Positions 1 through 11,704 of a stretch of 64,000 bases of DNA are shown here, in pieces. Below the pieces are notes generated by a model. That model had not been told where the DNA came from and searched no databases. It worked only from the letters and a program-made list of their open reading frames with translations. Made by a program: the position numbers and the translations under genes. Source of the stretch: Anthoceros angustus (lineage: Eukaryota > Streptophyta > Anthocerotopsida > Anthocerotales > Anthocerotaceae). Each line of letters opens with the position of its first letter. Positions within the stretch are counted from its first letter, which is position 1. The stretch covers positions 1 through 64,000 of the forward strand of contig MU008150.1 in the NCBI GenBank assembly GCA_010909165.1. The letters run 5' to 3'.

Positions 1-2640
1 GGTGTGTGTGAAGGGTGACCGCGATCCGCGGCTTCGTCCCGGAGCCGCGGTCCCACACCCAACCTGACCGGAATGCGGAGCTGGAGGAACCCGGGAGGGT
101 GTAGAGCCTGACGAGAGGCCCTATGGAACGACGAGAGGTCCCGGATCAAGCAGAACCGCGCGCTTTTTCTAAGATCAAGAGTGTAGCGGAGAGAGAGGAA
201 AGGACTCGGATGCGAAGGATGTATGGAACCATAATGACGCCAACGGGTCTCAAACGCTTGGCACATACCGGCCCTGTCACGGTGAACGTTAGCTAGGTGT
301 GTAGTATGTGTATGTGAGTTGGGACCGAACGTAGCGCCAAGGACTAAGAATCACCACAACGCAGTGGCAAACTTGGTATCATTATCCCTTGGGAGCGGAC
401 TTCTTCCACTAACGACGACGGGATTATGCAGGCGTCAGCCCGCCGGGCGAACAAAAGTCCGTCAGTGGCCGACACAAGCCAGCGCCGGCCTCCTCTCTCC
501 CCTGCATGGCCTCCTATTTGGTTCGACCAGGCCAAGGAGGAACCCCATACATGCAGCGGCCACGCCCTTCCACTCCCCCGTCCGCTGGCGTAATGCCCTT
601 CCCCGCCTGCCAAGGGCGCCGGCCGGCCACGCCTTCAGCCCCCTCCTCCTTGCAAACCCTATGAACCGCTTAGGGTCTCAAGGCGCAACTCGGCGAAGTC
701 TGGGACAGGGCGCCACGCCTGACCGCCTCTCCGCCTCAGAGGGCTCACATACATCCATGGAATTTGCACAACATATTCCATAACAGCCTGATCTCCTCTT
801 CACCGTGCATCCAATACACATCGTCATCATCCGAATGGCCTAACATGTCCGGATCGCCCGTCTTCATCGATGGACCAAGCTCGCTTCCACCGATGTCTCA
901 TCATCCTCCATTTCCCGCTCGCTATCCGAGAATAGACATAGCCGCCTATGTGCTAAAACGCTTTGTGAGCTCAGCAGAGACAGTAATGAAACTTTTGCCC
1001 ATCTGCCTCAGCAAACCAACATGGATGGACAAGATAAGCCACACCAGATGCACATTACTTAGCCGTAAACCCAAGAACATGCCACCCAAATGCACTCACC
1101 GATGTCTCTTGCCGGCCTCGAATAACTCGATCAAGCGTGAAGGTGCACATTTCTTAAAGATCAACCGCAAATGTCACGTGGAACAATCAGAGGCTCGGGT
1201 TTGGATGCAATGTCGTGAAGTCTTGCGGCTTCCTCACCACAAGGAGTTGTGCTTCAGCCGCCACCGGTCATGTCCAATGTTGCCCAAATCACCCCACCCC
1301 CGCCGCTCACGATTAGGCAAAGCATCTTTGTATCCCACCACCCACAACTTGAACAGAGGTGTCCAAACGCATCCTCGCCCCTCCGGTTCCTCTTCCCCGC
1401 AAATCATCCAATTCTTCTCAACAACGCGACACATACCGCCACCTCCTCACAAATGCATAGTCTCCTCGAGTTGAAGGCGATTGAATCGAATCGCATCGGC
1501 GCCGCACACTTCTCTCTTCATCACCCCACCTACGCCTCGTGGTGCTTGCCTTTCCCGAGTTGTGGTCAGTGAGCCTCCCACCACTCGCCTCCGCCGTGGG
1601 GAATTCGCCCGATTTGCGAGGTTGCTCATCTCGCCGCCCGGATGCACTCGCCTTGTGGCGCACTAGGCCGCACCACATCCTCTGTGTCGCCGTCCGCTTT
1701 CGCTTCCTCTCCCTTCTTCGCTTGGGCAAAGGGAGGTCCTGCTCGTGCTCAAAGGCATTCTTCTCCTTCCCGCTACGCCGATGCCATCTCCCGATTCCAG
1801 CGATCGCTCACCGTCCGCCGCAAATGTAACGAGTAGCGGGTTAAGGGAGACAATGCGAGACAGCGGCCCCTCCTTGCGATCAAGCACACACCTCGATCAC
1901 AGGCGCACACACACGGAGGCGCGGGCGCAACTTCCGAGAGTGAACAAGTGGAAATGAATTCGACTCAAGGGCCCCCCGCCGAGATTAAGTTGGCTCTCTT
2001 TTCGTATTAGGGCTTGCGGTTTTATAGGCATAAGGGTGATATATGTGATATAAGGCATAGGTATATTTGTCCCGATTGATATCCGGTGTATTTGCATCGG
2101 ATCGTAAACCACATCCAGGATTCCCTTTGCCATGTGCGATATTAAACACCGATGTCGTGGCGGCCGCGAAAGGCTATTGACGCCGCACACAATCCCGATT
2201 CGTGTGCTCATACATCTTTGTTCTATAAGGCGGACATTGGGGACCTCCGCAGTAGCTTTCTTCAACGCGCGGTCGCTATTGTTCCATTGTCTGCGGCGTT
2301 CTCCATAGCGCCTATTCCCCGCCGAGTTGTAGCCCTTGATGTTACAGCGACGCACACCGAAGACGAAGAGGTCTCATTACCCGTGTCATTGAAATGCACA
2401 TGTGCACGCCATTCAATCCATACACGCTAACGGTTGGGTGTTTGGGTGGAGAAGAAGCGAGATGGCGGCGCCCACCACAATCGAGGCGCACACTTCCATA
2501 TATGGCATCCGGACAACCCATCCAGCCGGCAATGTTGGTGGAATCGCACCCACCTGGAGGTAAGGTTAGGCGTTTGGGTTTCATTGGCATATGTTTTCCC
2601 CAACTTTTCTCATCACCGTGGTGGGAACCATGCATGTAGG
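1..2640. other. No recognisable gene (about 2.6 kb)
   Basis: Both strands have several open frames of 60-236 codons, but none shows a family motif, and the longest (+ strand, about 764-1474) has the Pro/Ser/His-rich composition of a chance frame. A short GC hairpin (CCGCGGCT / AGCCGCGG) lies within the first 60 bp. I see no introns that would join frames into a sensible protein. It is probably old transposon or intergenic sequence; no function is proposed. Confidence 0.4.
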
Positions 2641-3661
2641 TAAAAGGAGTGGAGGTGGAATTCCACTTTTGAAGCCGGTGGTATCGCCAACTATCCTCGT
2701 GCCACCGACCACAACCTTAACTTATATGCAATTAGGAGAAGTCCTTCCGTGGAAGATATGGGGAACGACCATGTAGCGGACCCAGACAAAATGGCGGAAC
2801 CCAATCGCGAAGACGAGGATTGTTCCTCCACGACGGAGATCATGAGGCGAAGCATTGCACCATGAAGATGAGGGCAGCGATGTCTTCCGTATGACACGAT
2901 CGTGGGGAATTCCCTCCGCTATTACATTCCAAGCAAAACCTTTGAGCGATTCATTGCGGAAATCGCGTGGAAGATGCATGCGAGGAGGAGGGCTTCCGGC
3001 GTGCCTTTGCGAAGAAGTGATGTGGCATCTGGAGAGTTTTAAGCCATGCGCAATCAAATGTGTGTTCGAAATTGACAAAAGAAAAATTCCAAGAACATCG
3101 GTATAGGTTCCTACGCATGGGACGTCAAGAGCGAGACACACCTTGAGTCCTTAAAGGTGGTAAGTGATGGCGGAGTTCATACAAAGGTTCAACCCCACCT
3201 TGTTGGTGCGACATCTGAGATGTTGCCTCGAGCATTTAGGCGGGTTTTACGTATTGGTCATGTTTATAGAAGAGCGGTGCGTGCAGCAACTCGCCGTGGG
3301 ATAACCGAGACCAAATCCATCACAATCGCCGATCATCACGGGATGCACTTGCGTGGATGGACAACGTTTTCATGTCCATGGCGGAGCGGCTCCCCAGCAG
3401 TATACAATCTTCCGGACACGCATAACGGCCGGAGCTATGGGCCCGGTACAAGCGACAATGTGAGCGGTCACAAACAAGGGCTATGACATATGCACGGTTT
3501 CTAAGGCTCGAAGGTGCACTTCAGTGTTAAGATACCTAAGTCCAACAGTTTTCTACTGCGATATGCGCAGGTTAAAGGCAACCATTGAACACTTTTCAAA
3601 GGTGGATCAAGGTATGGCATCCCTTCCCACCATTCCCTTCCCTATTTCGCTGTTGTGGCGT

Positions 3662-3735
3662 TGATGTCAAGATAGCCATAGTTGGGAGAGCGCGCCGCCG
3701 GCCGGCGCCTCCCAACTATGGCTATCTTGACATCA
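3662..3735. repeat. Perfect 27-bp inverted repeat (hairpin)
   Basis: The arms at 3662-3688 and 3709-3735 are exact reverse complements, separated by 20 bp that themselves contain the GC palindrome GCCGGCCGGC. The RNA or single strand would form a long, stable stem. It lies in the probable intron of the decayed DUF7869 gene. It could be the core of a small foldback/MITE-like element or a small-RNA precursor; the sequence alone does not decide. Confidence 0.85.
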
Positions 3736-3765
3736 CCGATAGTGTGCGCGCAAGGAATGGTTTAA

Positions 3766-3847
3766 GGGAGGAGGCGGCCGACGGCGCCTCCTCCCCACGG
3801 AGAGAGGAGAGGGAGGGTTTAGAGGGAGGAGGCGGCGCCCTCCTCCC
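3766..3847. repeat. Two further GC-rich hairpins
   Basis: GGGAGGAGGC at 3766-3775 pairs with GCCTCCTCCC at 3786-3795, and GGGAGGAGG at 3824-3832 pairs with CCTCCTCCC at 3839-3847. The two stems share the same arm sequence, so they could also pair with each other. With the 27-bp inverted repeat just upstream they make a 190-bp cluster of foldbacks inside one probable intron. Confidence 0.75.
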
Positions 3848-5500
3848 TTCGGAAGTTGATTGTACCAGCATGGGCGGCTTGTAGATGCTAAAGAAATGTA
3901 CATTGTTTGGTGCAGAGAAATATCAACATGCGCTTGAGGCACATCGCGAGCGGTTATCAGCAGAGCGTGCCAAAATGGCCAAACACCGGACGAAAAGCTA
4001 CGTTGAGCCCCACAAGTACATGTTACTCGCTATTGATGGGATGGACCAAAAGAAAACGGAGATCCCACATTTTTACGGTGGCCAAAGAATTTAAGTGAGG
4101 AGTGCCGCATAGCTGTACATGTGGTGGGCTGCATGGTTCATAACTATACATACAAAGCGACAGCATATTTGCACTATGCAAACCTTCGGAACGATGCAAA
4201 CCTGACGATATGCATCATCCAAGATGTTCTGCACAATTATGAAGGGATATTGCCTAAAGTCTTGTACTTGCAGTTGGACAATACTTGTCGAGAGAACAAA
4301 AATCAACTTCTTTTTGCATATCTGAATATGTTAGTAGATATGGGTACATTTCAGAAGGTGAAGGTGGGCTTTCTGCTAGTGGGGCACACACACGACCAGA
4401 TTGACCAGATGTTTTCACGGTTTTCTGAAAGCCTGAAACACAAGGAAGCGCACACATTGCACGCGCTATCTGATATTCTCGGAAAAGCATACACACCAAC
4501 TCCGGCAGTGAAAATTCTCACCGAGGTCCCGGACTTCAGGTCATATGTGTGGCCCATCAAGAGGAGATGGTCGGCTGTCGTACACAGCTGCAGTCCGGAA
4601 ACTGAATAACCTTTCGTTCCAACACCAGTTTAAGATAACACGGGAGGACAAGGCGGAGCGAGGTCTAGTCACGGTTATTCGAAGCAAGCAATATTCGACA
4701 TCTCCGCTATGGGAGGCGAAGGAGGCTTGGAGTTCTTGAAGTTCGTCTGCCTAATGACATCACAGATCACCTCTCCTAGCACGCGTCTAGGGACAAAAGG
4801 CTCACTTCCGGGTTTAAAGGCAACAGAGGTGTGGCCCATCTTAAAGAAGGGCTCTCGGCTTGCGTGCATATATTGCAGCAGATGAACATTTGTGGTGGGA
4901 GGCCTTCAGGAGGACCAGCATGAGATTGCGGTTATCGTGGAGAACAACATTGGCTGGCGCTCAAAAGCCACGGAAATGGTTTTCTAGGTCGGACGTTGAA
5001 GATCTGACCTTTGCGCTTACCAAATGAAAGCCTTACGAAGCATTATTGAGGGAGCTTCCACGGCGTGATATGTACTTGGGGCTTACCGCAAGTGGCTCGA
5101 CGAGCAAGAAATGGAGCGATCGAATGGCGATGTGGTGAGATTGGAAATGGAATGTTCATCGCAATTCCATGCTCGAGACACGCACAATGAGACCTTTTGG
5201 ATCGGAAGAGTGGTGGAAGTGAAACATGATGCTTTCCGTCCGAGTCTAATGGTCCACTGCACAGTGACGGAACATCTTGGCGCTTTCGAAGGCGATATGT
5301 TGAGGAGTACATCGTCCATGGACAAGGGCCCAAGCATCGGGAGAAGTCATCAAGGCAAGGGTCAAAGACCGTGTTCCCCAAAAACATACAAGAGATTTAC
5401 ATCAATGATACGAATATTGTACTATGGTTTCAACCTTACTACGGAAGCATTTATACGCCAACGACAAAAGGGCTATAAAGGAGAAGCTAAGCGAGATCTG

Positions 5501-6300
5501 GCTTGATTGAACGGCCGGTGAAGGCGTGTCGGACAATAGCGATGAGGAGGAGGCGGATATTGACAACATGGATGATGTTGATGGAAACGTAATCGGAAGA
5601 ACCCTAGGCGAACATGACTTGACATTGTCTTTGTTTATGGTTGTTGTTCTAGAAGGGAATAATAAAAACGTACATACATCCATGACCGGCGACTCCTTTC
5701 TTGTCTTTTCGTTTTCATATGGTACACCACACTAGTGGTCATGTCATGTCGCAACAACACTAAACAAAAGGCTTCGATAATTGTGTTTCGATTGAAACCA
5801 CGGTTGGAAGTTTGACAAGCGGCAAAGCGGCGCGAATCTCACCTTAATGCCGTGATTGCGACTATCAATCGCCGGGTGGGTACAACGTCGCCGCTGATGT
5901 AAGCGCCGGCCGGCGCCTACCCTAGTAATGACGCCCATAAAATGTGAAAGTTGCATATATAGGGATGATTTCTACCACCCTTTCCGTGTCATACCCTCTC
6001 AAGTTTCACAGTGCGGCGGGACATGATGCATAGGGTTTGAGGCCCACCATGGTGTCAAATTCTAGAATGACCAACTCTTTGTTCGATTGACCTGACCGGG
6101 AAGTTAATGGGCTCTATTTCGACACTTCCACGGTGTCGCCTTTCCTAATACCATGCACACACCAGGCGGGTCCATGAAACCGATGCTTCGGGTGCACACC
6201 CTACTTTCGCAGAATTGAAGCCTGTGATCACGATTCCCAACCCATTGGAAACCCCCTTTGGTGTATATTGTACAGAAAACCCCCTTCCTGTATATTCACC
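5501..6300. other. No recognisable gene
   Basis: No supported coding region. The 14-bp palindrome GCGCCGGCCGGCGC at 5903-5916 resembles the loop of the hairpin near 3700. The rest is unremarkable intergenic sequence. Confidence 0.4.
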
Positions 6301-6309
6301 CCCTTGCAA

Positions 6310-6780
6310 CTTTATCGTGTTTACAAGCCATGCCAATATTCCTTGTCCCAATAACATGCAAGCTTCTAGGGTTTGAGCCTGTGTCAAGTCTAGATCATTA
6401 AGGCCATGGAAATTTCACAGAGATTTACTCTTGGCTCGTCAAGCGTTGAATTGGAACGCTGCATCCCATATGTACGTGATTTCATAGAAGATTCTCAATG
6501 CTCGCGATGAAGTCTCAATGACCGCGGTTTGAAGAGCAATGTTATGTTCATTTCGTATGTTTATAGAACAATCTCGTACATTGTTCATCATGTCCAACTC
6601 CTCCTGCGTTAAAGGAATCTCAAGCTCAAAATACCCTGAACCGAATGGGAGATTTGATTGCACCCCTTGAACCGAACGGAAGATTTGACGGACCCATCTA
6701 TGTACCGAACCTCCTGAACGGAATGGGGTGAGTGCGTCTCTGTCTCTCCTATTTGATTAAAATTCTAACGAGTTGAAATT
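6310..6780 (+). repeat. Duplicated segment, copy 1 (partner about 13070-14340)
   Basis: The stretch beginning CTTGTCCCAATAACA and running through GAACGCTGCATCCCA, the GTCTCAATGACCGCG block and GATTTGATTGCA lines up in order with 13070-13520. The end (about 6740-6830, GATTAAAATT...) lines up with 14280-14350. Both copies lie upstream of a poly(A) polymerase copy, so this is part of a larger tandem segmental duplication. The second copy is longer because of inserted tandem repeats. Confidence 0.75.
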
Positions 6781-6949
6781 AGAATTGATTCTTAAAATTA
6801 GTTATTATTGATTCCTAAAATTAGAACTCACTCCGTAAAATAGAGTAAATGGAAAAACAGAAGTGATTACGTAATAACGTAGGTTAGAAACTCCTCGGTA
6901 CTTCCTACCACTAAAGTTCAAGGACATCAATTTCCTCCTAATTGGCCTT

Positions 6950-7266
6950 CGCCGTCCGTGCTCTATCTCCTAGAAACAACAGTCCTTGGCCTTCGGGGTT
7001 CCTACCTACTCTATCTCGTATAAACAACAGTCCTTGGCCTTCGAAGTTCTTGCTCTATCTCCTAAAAACAATAGTCCTTGGCCTTCGGGGTTCCTACTCA
7101 ATCTCATAAATGCAACATGTTGTCTTGGGCCTTCGAAGTTCCTACTCTATCTCCTAAAAACAATAGTCCTTGGCCTTCGGGGTTCCTACTCTATCTCCCA
7201 AAAACAACAGTCCTTGGCCTTCGAAGTTTCTACTCTATCTCCAAAAAACAATAGTCCTTGGCCTTT
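6950..7266 (+). repeat. Tandem repeat, about 44-bp unit, ~7 copies
   Basis: Degenerate tandem copies, each containing CAGTCCTTGGCCTTCG followed by GGGTTCCTACTCTATCTCC or a close variant. They lie just upstream of the first poly(A) polymerase copy. The corresponding place upstream of the second copy has an unrelated 68-bp repeat, so the two expansions arose after the duplication. Confidence 0.85.
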
Positions 7267-7535
7267 GGTCACCCTAACCTCTGGCGCTGGCTATATATGC
7301 TAAGTATTCCTCTACTAAACACCTAAAACTAGGTGCCTACCCTCCTGCTGCTGGACCAGAAACGTCTAAGTCCCCAAAGGTCTCCTACCATTAGGCTAAA
7401 AACTCTAAGTATCCTACCTTCTACCAAGTTCTTCCAACGGACGCGTCTTGAGACGCGGTCTAGGTGTGAAAGCTCTATTCGATAGGCAGACCAAATTAAT
7501 ATAAACCTATCAAAATACAATATAATTGTATATCC

Positions 7536-9120
7536 ATGGGGATCACGGATCCTATTTCCACTGCAGGCCCCTCAGAGGAGGACATAAAACAAACAAAGGA
7601 GCTGGAAAGCTATTTGGGCTCTGCGGGAGTGTACGAGAGTGAAGAGGAAGCTGCTAGGAGGGTGGATGTATTGGGACAACTAGATTATATAGTGAAGCTT
7701 TGGGTGAAGGATGTCGCTAGACATAATGGCTTTGGTGAGGAGGTACCGGTGGTAAAATATGCCAATGCAACGATCCTCTGCTTCGGTTCATATCGTCTTG
7801 GAGTGCATGGACCTAGAGATGATATTGACATCTTATGTGTGGGCCCCTCTTTTGTTACGCACAACGACTTTTTTGGTCACTTGGTTCACATGCTAAGTGA
7901 GCTGGACGAAGTGACCGATCTCAACCCCATTCCGGATGCATTTGTACCTATTATAAACTTAAAGTTCAACAACGTTTCTATCGACCTTCTTTATGCCAGG
8001 TTTCATGAAAGTATCGTGCCTGAAAACTTGGATATATGTGAGGAATCTATATTGAGAGACATAGACGAGGTGAGCAGAAGAAGTCTCAATGGCTGTCGGG
8101 TGACAGATTCTATCTTCAAATACATTTCAAATATCCAAAACTACCGCACAACTCTCCCATTAGTATTATAGGAGGCGTGGCGTGTATTCTAATAAGATGG
8201 GGTTTTTAGGAGGGGTGAATTGCGCGCTGCTAGTGGCCCATATATGCCAGCTTTATCCCAATGCTTTGCCGAATAAACTAATCGCTCGTTTTTTTTTCTG
8301 CCTCTCTCAATGGAAATGGCCGAGTCCTATTATGCTCTGCCCTATTGAGCACGGCACACTAGGTCTTCGTGTATGGGATGCACGGAAGAACCATAAGGAT
8401 AGAGCTGACGTGATGCCCATAATCACTCCGTCTTACCCTTATATGAATTCTAGCTATTCCGTTTCAATAAGTACTTTGCATGTTATGATCGAAGAATTCA
8501 AGCGCGGCAATGAAATTTGTGGGGGCCTGGACATGACCATACCCACAGACTGGGAGAAGCTGTTTAAGCCTTCAGCGTTCTTTGAAGCTTACAAACAATA
8601 CCTACAAATTGATATATCGACAAAGGACGCAAATGATTTGAAACCATGGAAAGGATGGGTCGAGTCTCGATTGAGGCACCTCATTCTGAACCTTGAGAGG
8701 TCTTCATGTGGAGAACTTCAATGTCATCCACATCCCCATGTATTGGTGGATGAATCAAAGAAAGGGAAGCACTCATCATTTTTTATAGGTCTTCGGCTGA
8801 AAGAGGGTGTTCCGAAGAAAGTCAAGAGCTTCAATATATCTGCGACGGTTGACGAGTTCAAGCAAATAGCTACCAATCAGTATTTGATGTGGAAGGACGG
8901 AACGCATATTGCCGTGTCTCATGCTAAGACGAGACATCTTCCTAAATATATATTTCCGGAGGGAGTTCGATCACCTCGTCCTCCAAGTTCAAGGTTGTTA
9001 GGCCGAGGTCGTAGGAGAGTAGCAGAAGATCTTGAAAGTAAACAGGCTAAGAAGAATTGCAGTGCTGCGATGTTCAACACGGATAGCCGGATGGATGTAA
9101 ATAGCTACATTTATACATGA
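7536..9120 (+). pseudogene. Poly(A) polymerase, copy A, frameshifted
   Basis: Intronless plant-type nuclear poly(A) polymerase that would add adenylate tails to pre-mRNA 3' ends. The first frame (7536-8171) has the nucleotidyltransferase signature FGSYRLGVHGPRDDIDILC and the third catalytic Asp in NNVSIDLLYAR. The second frame (to 9120) has the central domain (VYSNKMGFLGGVNCALL, WPSPIMLC) and the RNA-binding domain (LQIDISTKDANDLKPWKGWVESRLR). Compared with copy B, 13 nt at 8158-8170 replace 21 nt, which shifts the frame and creates a stop at 8169-8171. The C-terminal tail (RGRRRVAEDLESKQAKK, NLS-like) is still present here although copy B has lost it. Plant poly(A) polymerase genes normally have many introns, so a retrocopy origin is likely. 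A translated N-terminal fragment would lack the RNA-binding domain. Confidence 0.9.
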
Positions 9121-9290
9121 AGTTTGTTTTGTTATGGTGATTCGATTGAATATTTATGATCCTTACATGAAATTTGTAGGCTATCCTCACTTGTTGTAAA
9201 TGATATTACTCAATATAATAAAATATAAAAAACTGATTCTATGTTTTTCCTTTAAGTTTTGGATTTTATGAACTAGACTAGTGCTTAAAT
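9121..9290. other. Copy A 3' flank
   Basis: AT-rich 3' flank of poly(A) polymerase copy A, similar to the flank after copy B (about 17300-17450), including the TGTAGGCTATCCTCACTT-type block. No coding potential. Confidence 0.5.
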
Positions 9291-9485
9291 GGCACTTAGG
9301 GCACAGACTGAGTTAGTTGTGGTGCTTGTCGGCGTCCAATTTGGGCACGGAAGTCTTTGCCCGGTGGTCTAAGTGGGGATTGGCCAAGTTGGTTCCAGGT
9401 AGCCTACGAGTCCGCGTGCAAGCTAGCAAGTACATAACCTGGGCGCAAAGCCGTTCTGGATATGTGGAGTTCGGATCCATCGATA
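9290..9485 (+). repeat. Repeated flank, copy 1 (partners near 11.3 and 17.5 kb)
   Basis: The segment with GTTGTGGTGCTTG, GGGCACGGAAGTCTTTG and GGTTCCAGGTAGCCTAC matches 17461-17620 in order, with small indels. A shorter part matches 11285-11310. It follows poly(A) polymerase copy A just as 17461-17620 follows copy B, so it belongs to the same duplicated block. Confidence 0.8.
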
Positions 9486-9659
9486 GCTAAAATATTATGT
9501 ATGCTCAAATGGAGAGTTAAATCATTAAGTTCAAATCAAGAGTTAAAACCATAAAGATAGCTAAAAACATCATGTTAAAATTGAAAGCTAAAGTATTAGG
9601 TTAGACTAAATCCAATCCACTGCTTCCAATGTTCCCGATCACCTATTTATCCCATTTTT

Positions 9660-10140
9660 TTCGGCACCTAACTTCCATGTCATGCAAGGAGGCCAGCAAC
9701 TTCCTCAATGAAGTAGAGACAACAACTGATGGAAAAGCTTGAAAAGCATTTTAAGTACTTTGCTAATTCTGCCAGGTTTTAATATCACCACTAATGCTTG
9801 AAATTTGATTACTATATTGATTCCCTACTAGGTTATGGGCTCATTGACTAATCAATGAAGCTGTGCAGTTGCCATTGCCTGTAAACGGTTCATGGTTTTC
9901 CAGGTTGTATGCATGCACCTTTGGCGGGTAGACGCCGTAATGCTTCTGATTCGTAGCTCGTGACGCAAGTGCAACTGGAGATTGATGTTGGCTATCGAGG
10001 TCAATTTCTATGAACGCTGGCTCAACGTTGGCCTACGAATGCTCCTCTGTCTCAGTCGGGATACACATTGGATTTTTCAACTAGCGAGTAACTAAAAGCT
10101 TCGGTGCGTCTTTAAGGTGAATGTCACGACCTGGAATTTC
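9660..10140 (+). pseudogene. Degraded copy of the 3' exons of the 11.7-13.2 kb gene
   Basis: 9690-9790 aligns with exon 3 of the membrane/coiled-coil gene (12508-12588 plus intron), sharing GAGGCCAGCAACTTCCTCAA-type sequence and CTTGAAAAGCA, but GGAAAAGCTTGA puts a stop in the exon frame. 9960-10020 aligns with exon 4 (CAAGTGCAACTGGAGATTGATG). About 10110 matches the start of exon 5 (AAGGTGAATG) and then similarity ends. The 5' exons with the membrane segment are absent. This is a dead partial duplicate. Confidence 0.7.
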
Positions 10141-11270
10141 TACATTCAGATCAATCAGACTTTGAGTTTCAAGAATGGCTGCCCCTTTTCTCTTACGAAC
10201 CAGTCTTATACATTTGTGGTGGTGCGGGCCAACAAAGGTACCAACCAACTACCTTTGGTGAACAGAAATAAGTTTTGTAGTTAAACTACATAGGATATTT
10301 CAGCTAATTACTCGAATTACCTAGATTACTTCTATTTTCAAATTACACGAAATAGTGGTATACGTCAAAATATATTCAAATTTTATCCAAATTTAAGATT
10401 GGGCAGAAGAAATAAAATGCTTGCTTGATTGTGCAACGCTTCGACCCTGGTTACGGCACATAAATCCGTTTCAAGATTAGAACGGTTCGAGCAACCTGAC
10501 TACCTATGGGGGGAGCATATACTGACAGGGCATGTTTGTGCCACTTTGTGGCCACGTTGGTCGGATCCCCACATGGCTGTAGGCCGGAGAGGGGAACCCG
10601 CTTACAGGCAGCCTACCTTTTTTTTCGACCGCGGTCTTAACCGCACCGAAGGAGGAAAGCTCGAGCTTACCTATCCCGATAGTTGCCCGAATCTCGTATG
10701 CAGTTTGACACAGCTTTGACCATGACAGCAGCCTATCGGGCTAAGGTTACCAGAGGCCATGCAGCTTTGTGCTTGTTTCTCACCGAGTCGCTTGGAAGTT
10801 GGACTTGCCAGCACATCCAACGTCGGTTCGAACTCGCCCAAATATGCAGCTTGCCGCAAGTTATATAGCCTCCCCGGCCTAGGTTACCTCAGGGTATGGC
10901 CAACACATGTATCGCTCATGTGTCAACCAGCTCCGAATCCCATGGTACTAGGGTTGCCTTTCACCACCAGAGGCTTGCCATGTTCGAGTGGAAGCGAAGA
11001 ATCAAGCATCCAGGATCCAAAACTGCGAGGACATGATTTCAAGCCAACAAGGACTATCATAGCACAGATTTCCAGCGTCTGCCGTTTCCGGAGTTCACAG
11101 AGGAAAACGATGGACTCCTGTTCATTCACTGGAACTTCCGGATAAGCATCTGGAGCGGCTACATTCAAGTGCCAAGCCAAGAACCGACTGCAGAACAGCC
11201 TTCCGGACGAGATCCGCGTGGTCGTTGCCGCTAATCCTAATCCACCCACCGCTCTCGAGCCCTGATGAGA
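10141..11270. other. No recognisable gene
   Basis: Moderately GC-rich sequence with short open frames on both strands but no domain motif, splice pattern or neighbour conservation that I can recognise. It separates the degraded fragment from the intact copy of the duplicated gene. Confidence 0.35.
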
Positions 11271-11279
11271 ACCGGCTAA

Positions 11280-11490
11280 GTCCGCAGTTCCGGGTAGCCT
11301 ACCCCGGTGTAACCCAACGGGCACGGGGTCCCACCCCGAGGCCGCTCTTGCACCAGCAGCAGGCTGCAGCCTGTTGTTGCCGTCAAAGACGACCCCAGCA
11401 TGAGGACGGTGCAGAGCACGGAGGCTCTCTCACGCTGGTTGGCTGGATTGACGGCCCTCAGGCCCGCCCCGGACGGGATCGCCACAAGTT
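11280..11490 (+). repeat. Repeated flank, copy 2 (partner 17545-17740)
   Basis: GGTAGCCTACC...GTGTAA and then GCAGAGCACGGAGGCTCTCTC, GGTTGGCTGGATTGACGGCC and GGGATCGCC line up with 17553-17735. Here the block lies about 200 bp upstream of the membrane/coiled-coil gene. At 17.5 kb it lies upstream of PLATZ, so two unrelated genes share a duplicated upstream segment. Confidence 0.8.
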
Positions 11491-11704
11491 GCCAAAATTT
11501 GCTGTTCGGCTGCCGAGCTCGGTGATGAAGTAGGTCTTGGCGTGACCCCAGGCCCAAGGAGGGTCGCCGGAAGATTATCTTGCGGTACGACGTCGCGGGC
11601 TTGCTGTTCAAGGCTCATGATCAGCTGGGGGCATCTTGTGGTATCATGGATAGATTTATTGGGCGTTGTTTTCATTTCTTTGCCTACGTTTCAGGCGGTG
11701 CAGG

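Larger units (their letters stand above)
2900..5500 (+). pseudogene. Decayed DUF7869-family (transposon-like) gene
   Basis: Fragments in shifting frames follow the order of the DUF7869 proteins that are common in non-seed plant and invertebrate genomes. About 3440-3610 has a block like the family's YARFLRLW segment. 3920-4090 ends in AIDGMDQKKTEIPHFYGG. 4121-4609 carries the core with LYLQLDNTCRENKN and VGHTHDQIDQMFSRF, and 5111-5400 has the trailing ETFWIGRVVEV module. The spaced acidic residues (DGMD, LDNT, GHTHDQID) resemble a DDE/RNase H-like transposase core; that is inference. Reading shifts frame near 3900, 4100, 4600 and 5290, so this is not an intact gene. About 3612-3868 behaves like an intron (AAG|GTATGG ... 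TACCAG|C) and holds strong hairpins. The 5' limit is uncertain. Family call is fairly sure, boundaries approximate. Confidence 0.6.

Noticed and set aside
764-1474. 236-codon plus-strand open frame
   Set aside because: No domain or motif, and composition like random sequence; not enough to call a gene.
5903-5916. GCGCCGGCCGGCGC palindrome paired with the 3.7-kb hairpin as ends of one element
   Set aside because: Similarity is limited to the GC core; flanks and target duplications do not match.
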